A stretch of DNA of 64,000 nt from Desulfovibrio sp. (GTDB lineage Bacteria; Desulfobacterota; Desulfovibrionia; Desulfovibrionales; Desulfovibrionaceae), in NCBI GenBank assembly GCA_024683955.1, contig JAIKXS010000010.1:1-64000 (forward strand), given 5' to 3'. How positions within the stretch are numbered: the stretch's first letter is position 1; each line of letters opens with the position of its first letter. Positions 9,776 to 17,917 of the stretch are shown one piece after another. A program made the position numbers and the translations under genes. The notes under the pieces are model-generated. The model did no database searches, was not told where the DNA came from, and saw only the letters and a program-made list of their open reading frames with translations.

Positions 9776-10172
9776 TCGCCGTTACGAATGCAAAGGCTCT
9801 CATTCCGATCAGTTCCACATGACGGGCTTAGGACCGTGCTTATTTATCTCTGATGAACAAACTAAGACTGTCACGGGACGCATTACGACTCATATCCTGA
9901 CGAACAAATTTGTCAAGACTGCCCGCCAAAAGGATTTCGGTTTCCATCACTTCCGTCACATTATTCCGTTCCATCATCTCCACGTTGCATGAAAATTCCA
10001 ACAAGGCACGAGCGGTGGCCTTGAGGGGAGGTCTGGAGAAGGGCTCGGGAGACAGTCATTCACCATGGCGCGCCCATAGCGTATCACGGGACATGCAACC
10101 AAGCCGTCCCAGGTCCAGGAGTTTCTCAACAAAGGATTTCTTCTTGAAGTCCCTAAAAAACATCCCCAGGGA

Positions 10173-11126
10173 CTAAGCTCCGCTCACCGTCTCCCCCCGT
10201 TCGGTCAGAATCTTCTCAAAAAAATCCATGATGGCCTGACGTGCTTCGCGGTAGCCCTTTGGAAAACGCATGTAGCCCTCAGCGTACACCTTTTTGCCGT
10301 CGGCCGTCCGGACATTGAGAATGAAGCCCTCACCGTCGAGGACACGTCTGTTCGTACCGTAAAAACCGTTCCAGCGGTCAAGTTCCAGTTTTTTAAAAAG
10401 CTCTTCAAACTCAGTACGCTCATCATCAGTGACCGGGCAATCAAGGACCTGTGAACCGCGTCGCCGCAAAAGTCTCAGCACCATGCCTCCGGGATCTTTC
10501 CGCCAGTACAGTTCATAGATCTGACACTGTTTTGGGCTCATCCCGCTGCCGGTCCAGGCGAAATACGTCAGGCCGGTTGCGGGAATGGGGGGAATAAGCG
10601 TGTCAGCCGGCCCGAGGGCCTCATCAAAAAGTGCGAGGAGAGCCTTCTCTGCCTCCGGAAAGCGGCCGGGAGCCCCTCCTTTACGAAACATATCACCGTA
10701 GACATTAATGGACTGGCCGGACTCCATGGCAAGGTAAAGACTGTATGATCCATCCTTCAGCCGTTCCTGGCGCTCGCAGTTAAAGCCGCGCCATCCGGAA
10801 ACACCAAATGCTTCCATCCAGTCGGAAAGTCTTGATAAAAGCGCCGGATGGACATAGGCTTGACAGCTCTCCTTTCCCACAGTGCGGGAGAGGGAAACCT
10901 TGCCGCCCGAAGCCTCCATAAAATAGCTTACGGCCGTTGGTCCCGCACCCCTGCCATAGCTGACCGCATGCACTTTCATGGATTTTCCTTTCTCATTCGC
11001 CGCCATCGGTGATCCTCCAAAAAGAACGGCTGCGGCTGCCATAAGACACGCCGCGGCAAGCAGGAAGGAATGAAAGGAATACCGCGGGGAACGTAGCGAA
11101 CGCGTCACATGAAAAATCTTCCACAT
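10173..11126 (-). CDS. Exported protein with internally duplicated domain
   Basis: Start MWKIFHV with GGAGG SD; TM/signal LLAAACLMAAAAVLFGG; two similar halves (see findings). Confidence 0.75.
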   Translation of the reverse strand: MWKIFHVTRSLRSPRYSFHSFLLAAACLMAAAAVLFGGSPMAANEKGKSMKVHAVSYGRGAGPTAVSYFMEASGGKVSLSRTVGKESCQAYVHPALLSRLSDWMEAFGVSGWRGFNCERQERLKDGSYSLYLAMESGQSINVYGDMFRKGGAPGRFPEAEKALLALFDEALGPADTLIPPIPATGLTYFAWTGSGMSPKQCQIYELYWRKDPGGMVLRLLRRRGSQVLDCPVTDDERTEFEELFKKLELDRWNGFYGTNRRVLDGEGFILNVRTADGKKVYAEGYMRFPKGYREARQAIMDFFEKILTERGETVSGA

Positions 11127-11151
11127 GCTACCTCCATGGCAGAAAGAGTGG

Positions 11152-11520
11152 CTATCCCAAAAAAACACGGCCTGCGAGAAAACCAAATGCAAAGCTGCAG
11201 ACATTGCAGAAAAGAAGCGTCAGCCAAAGACGTCTCGCCGTGCAGCCAGTACAAAACCGGCAGAGAGCAAATTCAAGAAGAAGAACAACCCCTTCACAGA
11301 CCGCGACAAGCAGGTTGTAATGCGGCGTTCCGGCCGCCGTGAGCAGAAATTCATTCAAAAGAATATTGCTCACGATGTTGACCACAAAAAACCACAGACA
11401 CTCATGGAGTCTCCGAAAGCCAAGGACCCAGAATAGCGGTGTTTCAATGGCCGCGGTCAGAAACGCCGGAGCCAGCAGAAGAAGCCCCAGAGGGGTTCCC
11501 GAGACAAGGCTTCCCGTCAT
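11152..11520 (-). CDS. Small multi-TM membrane protein, translationally coupled to the upstream MFS-like gene
   Basis: ORF MTGSLVSGTPLGLLLLAPAFLTAAIETPLFWVLGF...; start codon overlaps the upstream stop as ATGA. Confidence 0.75.
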   Translation of the reverse strand: MTGSLVSGTPLGLLLLAPAFLTAAIETPLFWVLGFRRLHECLWFFVVNIVSNILLNEFLLTAAGTPHYNLLVAVCEGVVLLLEFALCRFCTGCTARRLWLTLLFCNVCSFAFGFLAGRVFLG

Positions 11521-12512
11521 GGGGAAACCCGCTTCCGTTCCGTTGGAGAATACCTTGTGTACAGGGCATTCGCGGCAACGAGGAGAAGGAAGAGCGCCAC
11601 CGCCATGACATGCGGGGGGATGGCCGACGTAAGGACTCCAAAAAAGAAACCCGGAAGAAGGGCGCCCGCCGCAAGGCCAAACACAAGCCCCGGATAGGCC
11701 GGAGCACACAGATGGGCAAGTCTGAGTGTCAACGGCATTGAGATATTGAAGGCAAAGGCCAGCAACAGGGGGGAAAGCAGTCCCTCAATCTGAAGCGCAA
11801 GGAAGGAAAGAAGAAAGAGGAGAAGAAGCGTATTCCTATAACCGATTCTGTCGCACAGAAGGCCTCCCGACGCCTTTCCGAGAGCGAAAACACAGGGAAA
11901 AAGCAGAATATGGCTTCCAGCTTCCCCGCCGCCACCGAAACCGCGAAGCGTCACACAGAAGAGCAGAAGAATAACACATGCCGCAAGCGCCATCCTGCTC
12001 GGAACATCGTGATCCGGCACCGCAGAGGGCCCAGACACGGCATGGTTGCGCAAAAGAAAAAGGAGAGTCCCGGTTAGGGAGGCGCAGAGGAAAAGGAAGA
12101 AAAGAGCCGGCACAACGCCGTTCAGTCCGAGAGCCAGACCGATGGCCCCGCTTGAAACAAATATCCCCGGCTCCGTATAGGTGTTGCAGCTTCTCAGAAT
12201 AAGACTGCCGCCGGCCGCGTGAAAGACACAGTTTCCGACGCCAAGAACGAAACCCTGGAAAAGGCAGCCGGGACCGGGAAGAAGGCCCGCTCCGAGGGCC
12301 AGAAGCGACAGAACAAACAGAGCGGGGATTCTGCGCGGAAACACATCGGAAAAAAGGCCGACAAGCCATTGCCCGCCAAAGGCGATCAGATTGTAGAGGG
12401 CAAAGAGCCGCAGGATGTCCGCATAGGCCGTTCCAGCCTGATCATGGGCGGCAAGCGCCGCGCCGCAGAGCCCGTCTACGGAAAAATGCAAAAGGGTCAG
12501 AAGAAAAAGCAT
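11517..12512 (-). CDS. MFS-like transporter, about 331 aa
   Basis: MLFLLTLLHFSVDGLCGAAL...NLIAFGGQWLVGLFSDVFPRRIPALFVLSL; about 10 hydrophobic segments; MFS-like loop GLFSDVFPRR. Confidence 0.75.
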   Translation of the reverse strand: MLFLLTLLHFSVDGLCGAALAAHDQAGTAYADILRLFALYNLIAFGGQWLVGLFSDVFPRRIPALFVLSLLALGAGLLPGPGCLFQGFVLGVGNCVFHAAGGSLILRSCNTYTEPGIFVSSGAIGLALGLNGVVPALFFLFLCASLTGTLLFLLRNHAVSGPSAVPDHDVPSRMALAACVILLLFCVTLRGFGGGGEAGSHILLFPCVFALGKASGGLLCDRIGYRNTLLLLFLLSFLALQIEGLLSPLLLAFAFNISMPLTLRLAHLCAPAYPGLVFGLAAGALLPGFFFGVLTSAIPPHVMAVALFLLLVAANALYTRYSPTERKRVSP

Positions 12513-12517
12513 TGCCG

Positions 12518-13102
12518 TCAGTGAAGGGACTTTCCGTCAAACGAAACAGCATAGTCCCCGTCCTTCGTGTCTTTTATGACCAGAGGGACGTCCAGAGAAA
12601 ACCTCTTCCCGTTTCTGTCCTGCAGCTCGTAGCGGAATTCATGCTCATCGGCAAAGCCGGTACGGACACGCAGGTTCCTGCCAAAGGCCGCCAGGAATCC
12701 CTCGTCGTCATCACGCACGAGAGGAACTTTTTTGTAGGTATAGAGGTTTCCGCTGACGGTGAAGCGACTTTCCGCGCCGTTGCCGGCACTCAGAACCGGC
12801 AGATCAATGCGTACCGAAACACTCTGACGTCCAAAACGCTCCAAAACGCCCTTTTTGGGTCCCAAAAGCGATTTTCCGCCGTGTCCGGTCAAAGCAAGAC
12901 TGTACGCGCACGGGCCGGGTGCATGAAACGTGAGGATCAGTGACGTGCCGTCTCGCCGGCAGGAAACCTCAGGCCTTGCCCCCTTGACATACGGCTCCAG
13001 AAGTCCGGGAGGAAGGGCGATGTCCGCCCTGGCGGGGATAACGGAGAAACAGATTATCAGTGCCGGCAAAACTCGAAAACACAAGGTCTGCAGAATTCGC
13101 AT
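12518..13102 (-). CDS. Exported hypothetical protein
   Basis: Start MRILQTLCFRVLPALIICFSVIPARA with GGAGA SD; intact ORF. Confidence 0.7.
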   Translation of the reverse strand: MRILQTLCFRVLPALIICFSVIPARADIALPPGLLEPYVKGARPEVSCRRDGTSLILTFHAPGPCAYSLALTGHGGKSLLGPKKGVLERFGRQSVSVRIDLPVLSAGNGAESRFTVSGNLYTYKKVPLVRDDDEGFLAAFGRNLRVRTGFADEHEFRYELQDRNGKRFSLDVPLVIKDTKDGDYAVSFDGKSLH

Positions 13103-13201
13103 ACGGTGTTCTCCAAACAAAAACATTTGTCACCCCCATCCCGTGCAGGGATTCAGCAGGGATTCGGTTCTCTTCGCAAAGACCGCAAATTTTCACGTGA
13201 C

Positions 13202-13219
13202 GTCCGTCCCCGGACGGAC
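13202..13219. repeat. 8-bp inverted repeat in the divergent intergenic region
   Basis: GTCCGTCC-cc-GGACGGAC. Confidence 0.8.
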
Positions 13220-13331
13220 AGGCAGCAAAGGCCCGCTTCATGCCGATCGTGCCGTTGGGAGGTATGAAGGAAGACATATTGGGACTGATGTGACCGTCCC
13301 TTTCCCAGCGATGAAACACAAGGAGATTCCA

Positions 13332-13856
13332 ATGCGACTGTTTGCCCTCGCCACTGTTCTGCTCTCTCTCTGCCTTTCGCAAAACACCGCAGCCGCCGAA
13401 AAACGCATTTTTCTTGACTGCGACGCCCCCCGCTACACAAACACCGTCTACGGTTTTTCATTTGCTCTCCCTGCAGGACAGTGGGACGCGATGGAAAAGA
13501 ACGACGGCAGGGAAATCAGCGTTCACGACGGCTCGGAAGGAGAAACGGACGTCACCCGCATACGGGTGACGGTCCGCGACGGCTATGCGGACATTCCTCT
13601 TCAAACCCTTCTCGACAACGAAGCAAAACGCCATGTTTCCATCCTTAAGAAGGAAGTCGGACAGACGGGCGACTGGTTCGCCATAACGGCGAAAGACTCG
13701 AAGAACAACCTTGTTCTTGTCACCTATCACCTTCGGGGAGACAGGGCGAACATACTTGAGATTACGGCCCCGGGAGATCAGAAGGCCTCGTTCGACATGG
13801 TGAGCCGCAAGATGGCCGAAAGCTTCAAACCGGGATTCGGGCACCGGGGCCGCTAA
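13332..13856 (+). CDS. Exported hypothetical protein, paralogous to 1130..1615
   Basis: Signal peptide MRLFALATVLLSLCLSQNTAAA; AGGAG SD upstream. Confidence 0.8.
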   Translation: MRLFALATVLLSLCLSQNTAAAEKRIFLDCDAPRYTNTVYGFSFALPAGQWDAMEKNDGREISVHDGSEGETDVTRIRVTVRDGYADIPLQTLLDNEAKRHVSILKKEVGQTGDWFAITAKDSKNNLVLVTYHLRGDRANILEITAPGDQKASFDMVSRKMAESFKPGFGHRGR

Positions 13857-14004
13857 AAAACGCAACCAGTGATACGCATCGTTGTCCCGTGCCCGTGGCG
13901 GCTCTACACAAAAATGAGAAAAAAGGCCTGAAAAAAAGCCCCGTGCCGATATTCCCACCAAGAGCCCCGGCCTCCCATGAGGGCCTTCCGGGTCTCTTCC
14001 TTTT

Positions 14005-15183
14005 TCAGTCCCGTGATATTTCCACACCCGGCGCAAAGCCGTTGAGAGCCGATTCCGGCACATCCTCATCCACGACGACGCTCTGCAGCGAGGAAAGGTG
14101 CTTGATGGCAGACAAATCGCCTGCGCCCTTCACATTCGTAAGCGTGATGCGCTCAAGATGCTTGAGGGACGAGAGCACTTCAAAATTCGACACCGCCATA
14201 TCGTCCAGGACGAGTTCCTTGAGACCGGCAATCCCTGCCACATATGCGAGGTCAAAGGTCTTCCCGCCGTCCATCTCCGAAAGTTTCAGGGTTTCGAGAT
14301 GGCTTTTTGCCAGCGGACTGAAATCCTGCACGGGATCCTTGAACAGGGAGAAGCTCTTCAGCCCGGGGAGCTGCGTGATCCAGCCAATATCCTTAAGACC
14401 GCTCATCCCGCCTTCAAGCTCCTTCAGGGAGGAAATCCTCCCAAGGCTTGCGTAGTCGGCGTCTTCGGTCCCATAAAAATTCAGACTGACAAGGCTTTTA
14501 CAGCCTGACAGGGGGGCGAAACTTTTTATCTTCGAACCATAGAGGTCAAGGGATTCCAGGCTGGTAAGCTGTGCCAGGGGAGACATGTCACCAAGACTCA
14601 TCTCACGGAGTCCCAGCGTCTGCAGGGCGGGCATGGCTTCGACAAGAGGCGAGAGATCGCTGATGACGCCGCCGGAAATGATGATATCCGTCAGCTCGGG
14701 GAGCTTCGGCAGGCCCTTAAGTGACGTGAGTTTTTCCGAAGAAAGCGTAAGCAGGGTCAGGTTCGTGAGTTTTTCCATCCATGTCAGGTCGATCATGGCA
14801 GCGTCCACATGCAGGGTTGTGAGCCCAGTGAGCCCAGCAAGAGGCGAAAGATCGGCAGCCCCGCAGTCTTCTATCTCCAGGGCCACCAGGTTCTTCAGTC
14901 CGGCAAGTGGCGCCAGGTTCTTGATTTTGCTGCTGTTGGTAATCTGCAGGGTTTCCATGTCAGGAAAAAGGGAACACAGTCTCGCAAGATCGGCGTCACC
15001 GCACTCCTGCAACGAAAAAGTCTTCAGGCCATCCTCCTTCTTGAGTTTGGCCTCAACGGCATCGGTAATGCCTTCGGTAATGATGGCTCCCTCCTCGAAT
15101 TCAACGGAGGGATCCGCAAAGGCCGTGTGAGCGCCAAGACAGAGAGAAAGGGGCACGGCAATGGCCAGTGATTTCCACTTCAT
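14005..15183 (-). CDS. Exported leucine-rich-repeat (internalin-like) protein
   Basis: Signal peptide MKWKSLAIAVPLSLCLGAHTAFA; many LxxLxxLxxLxLxxxxxxDLSPLAG repeats. Confidence 0.88.
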   Translation of the reverse strand: MKWKSLAIAVPLSLCLGAHTAFADPSVEFEEGAIITEGITDAVEAKLKKEDGLKTFSLQECGDADLARLCSLFPDMETLQITNSSKIKNLAPLAGLKNLVALEIEDCGAADLSPLAGLTGLTTLHVDAAMIDLTWMEKLTNLTLLTLSSEKLTSLKGLPKLPELTDIIISGGVISDLSPLVEAMPALQTLGLREMSLGDMSPLAQLTSLESLDLYGSKIKSFAPLSGCKSLVSLNFYGTEDADYASLGRISSLKELEGGMSGLKDIGWITQLPGLKSFSLFKDPVQDFSPLAKSHLETLKLSEMDGGKTFDLAYVAGIAGLKELVLDDMAVSNFEVLSSLKHLERITLTNVKGAGDLSAIKHLSSLQSVVVDEDVPESALNGFAPGVEISRD

Positions 15184-15481
15184 AACAACCTCCAGAATGA
15201 ATACCGTGATCTGCGAAAAGGTCAGTCTCCGGTTCGTTCCACAAAAAAGCATGGGCTACGCAAAAGGATTTCCTGAGCTGAAACCTCTTTCATCTGCCTT
15301 CCCGATGTATCAGAACCGTCTCCGTCCCAGCGACAACAGAGCAGAACAGGCCATACTACACATACAGTACCGTCACAAGGATCTTTATTGCTCTTACTCT
15401 GCTACCAATACGCTATTACCGAAACGCCGTCCATCAAGAAAGTGTCAGTCAGGGGCAGCCTTCCTTCATTAAACATGACAT

Positions 15482-15510
15482 GAGAGTATCTTTCTGCTAC
15501 TCTCCTTTTT
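15482..15510 (+). terminator. Terminator-like hairpin upstream of the TMEM43 gene
   Basis: GAGAGTA-n9-TACTCTC followed by CTTTTTT. Confidence 0.55.
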
Positions 15511-15553
15511 TCTTCAATGAAAAAATTTTTTCACTAAAAAACGGAGTTATGCA

Positions 15554-16795
15554 ATGGAATACACCGAAGTAACCTCAACCAGCTGGTTTTCACGACTGCG
15601 CTCATCCTTTGGAGGTATCTTCATCGGCATTGCGCTCATTATCGCGGGGACAGTCCTGCTCTGGTGGAATGAGGGGGATTTCGTCAAAACGCGTGACGCA
15701 CTGAACGAAGCGCAGGGAGCAGCCGTCGAGCTCCCCGATGTCAACAGGGTCGATCCTGCCTTCAACGGAAAAATGGTCCACGCCACAGCCCCGGCAGACA
15801 CCAGTGACATACTTACGGACCCGGTCTTCGGCATCGGCGGCAGGGGCATCGCTCTGGACCGCGAGGTTGAGTACTATCAGTGGACGGAACACTCCAAATC
15901 GGAAACACGGCAGAAACTGGGTGGCGGAGAAGAGACGGTGACGACCTACTCCTACAGCAGGGAATGGACGGGGATTCGCGTTGATTCACAGCAGTTCCAC
16001 GCCCCCGAGGCCCGTGCGCAATACATCAACACCCCCCTCCTCGCCGTTGACGACGAAACGCAGCATGCACGCAACGTGCGTTTTGGCGCCTACCGTCTCC
16101 CGGGCTTCCTTATAAGTGCCATCGGCGGCGAGGAGCCCTTCACGGTAAAACTCGACCCGGCAAGCCGTGAACGCCTCACACGCGATATTCTCCGTGGAAG
16201 ACCGGATCTTCTCTCCTTCTACTCAACCAACATGGACCGCGTTCCCTTTGAGAGGCTTCCGGTTGTACTTCACGAACAGTCGAGCACCCTGTACATTGGC
16301 CGTTCACCGGCGGCTCCGCAGGTCGGCGACGTACGGGTGACCTTTACCATGACACCGCCGGCCACCGTCAGCATCATCGCCATGACCAAGGGAGACACCT
16401 TCGAAAAGTTTGCCGCCCGGAACGGCAAGGGCATAAGCGCCCTCGCCATGGGAACGGTGAGCATGGACGACATGTTTGCCGAGGAACACAGCGACAACAA
16501 AATAATGACATGGATATTCCGTGCACTCGGCACAATTCTTGTCATTCTGGGGCTCAAGGGCGTGCTTGGACCGCTTTCCGTCATCGCGAGCGTCATCCCC
16601 ATACTCGGAAATATTGTCGGTGTCGGGACGGGACTTGTGAGTTTTCTTCTTGGCCTTGCCTGGTCGCTCATCATCATCGCCATCGCGTGGCTGAGCTACC
16701 GGCCTCTCATCGGCGGCATCATACTCGCGGTTTCTCTTGCCATCATCGCCCTTCTTGGCATCAAGGGAAAAATCAGATCGGCCACATCCGCCTAA
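15554..16795 (+). CDS. TMEM43-family membrane protein
   Basis: SWFSRLRSSFGGIFIGIALIIAGTVLLWWNEGDFVKTRDALNEAQ...; C-terminal TM cluster; SD ggag. Confidence 0.85.
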   Translation: MEYTEVTSTSWFSRLRSSFGGIFIGIALIIAGTVLLWWNEGDFVKTRDALNEAQGAAVELPDVNRVDPAFNGKMVHATAPADTSDILTDPVFGIGGRGIALDREVEYYQWTEHSKSETRQKLGGGEETVTTYSYSREWTGIRVDSQQFHAPEARAQYINTPLLAVDDETQHARNVRFGAYRLPGFLISAIGGEEPFTVKLDPASRERLTRDILRGRPDLLSFYSTNMDRVPFERLPVVLHEQSSTLYIGRSPAAPQVGDVRVTFTMTPPATVSIIAMTKGDTFEKFAARNGKGISALAMGTVSMDDMFAEEHSDNKIMTWIFRALGTILVILGLKGVLGPLSVIASVIPILGNIVGVGTGLVSFLLGLAWSLIIIAIAWLSYRPLIGGIILAVSLAIIALLGIKGKIRSATSA

Positions 16796-16822
16796 CTCAC
16801 AGCCATCAAAAAACGGAACAGC

Positions 16823-17917
16823 ATGCAAAAAAACATTACGGCACTTCTTCTCTGCATTCTTCTTTTCGCGTACTCAACCTCCTCCCACGCGGGACAAACA
16901 AAGGAAAAAGTCCTGCTTGATTCGGACATGACCGAGGCCTTTGACGACGGCATAGCCATGCTGCTTCTGGCAGGAGCCCCCAATGTCGAACTGCTCGGTG
17001 TGACAACCCTTTCCGGCAACTCCTGGGTTGAGACAGGCACGGCCTGCGCCCTGCGCCAGCTTGAGGAGGGAGGATATACCGACATTCCCGTGGCAAAAGG
17101 GCTTGAGTATCCGCTGAGGCCAAACCGTCATGACCTCTTTACTCTGGAACGCAAGTTCGTTGGTCGCGGACATGACTACTGGGTAGGTTCCCTGGACCTC
17201 AAAGAGCCGGCAAGCTGGCAGGCCGCCTACAAAGCTGTCTACGGCCAGAACCCAACCATGAAGCCCGTGGACAGGCACGCGGTACAGTTCATCATCGACA
17301 CCGTACGAGCGAACCCCGGAGAGGTCACCATCGCCGCCATCGGCCCCCTTGGAAATCTGGCGCTCGCCGTACGCATGGCGCCCGACATTGTCCCTCTCAT
17401 AAAACGCGTGGTCTATATGGGTGGGGCCTTCTTTCAGCAGGGCAATGTCACCCCGGCTGCCGAATTTAACTGGTACTTCGATCCCGAGGCGGCCCGCATC
17501 GCCGTGCGGAGTCCCTTCAGGGAACAACTCGTTCTGGGACTTGATCTGTGCGAGAAGGTGATATTCAGGGCCGAGCACTACGACAGATTTCTCAAGGCCA
17601 TTGGAGACCACCCAGTACGAAAAATGGTACGTGCGTCCTTTGCCGGGCAGTCGTTCGAAAAAGACCCGAACTTCACCTTTTTCATCTGGGACGTGCTGGT
17701 TTCAGCCGTCATCATTGACCCCAGCCTCATCACGGAATCCGTGGAATGCTTCATTGACGTCAACGATCAGATGGGCCTCTCCTACGGGCAGGGGCTGGCC
17801 TATCCCGTTGAACCGCCACTTGGAACACAGAAGGCCCGTATCGTAACGGCCGTGGACACGGAGCGGTTCTGGAACCTGCTCTGTGATCCGGGGTACTGGA
17901 AAGGGAAAAAACAATGA
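16823..17917 (+). CDS. Exported nucleoside hydrolase-like protein
   Basis: Signal peptide MQKNITALLLCILLFAYSTSSHA; LLDSDMTEAFDDGIAMLLLAGAPNVELLGVTTLSGN; ...TIAAIGPLGNLALAV. Confidence 0.88.
   Translation: MQKNITALLLCILLFAYSTSSHAGQTKEKVLLDSDMTEAFDDGIAMLLLAGAPNVELLGVTTLSGNSWVETGTACALRQLEEGGYTDIPVAKGLEYPLRPNRHDLFTLERKFVGRGHDYWVGSLDLKEPASWQAAYKAVYGQNPTMKPVDRHAVQFIIDTVRANPGEVTIAAIGPLGNLALAVRMAPDIVPLIKRVVYMGGAFFQQGNVTPAAEFNWYFDPEAARIAVRSPFREQLVLGLDLCEKVIFRAEHYDRFLKAIGDHPVRKMVRASFAGQSFEKDPNFTFFIWDVLVSAVIIDPSLITESVECFIDVNDQMGLSYGQGLAYPVEPPLGTQKARIVTAVDTERFWNLLCDPGYWKGKKQ

Noticed and set aside
10148-10174. AGTCCCT...AGGGACT hairpin at the end of the duplicated-domain gene as a terminator
   Set aside because: The T-run is in the loop rather than after the stem and the 7-bp arms are weak.
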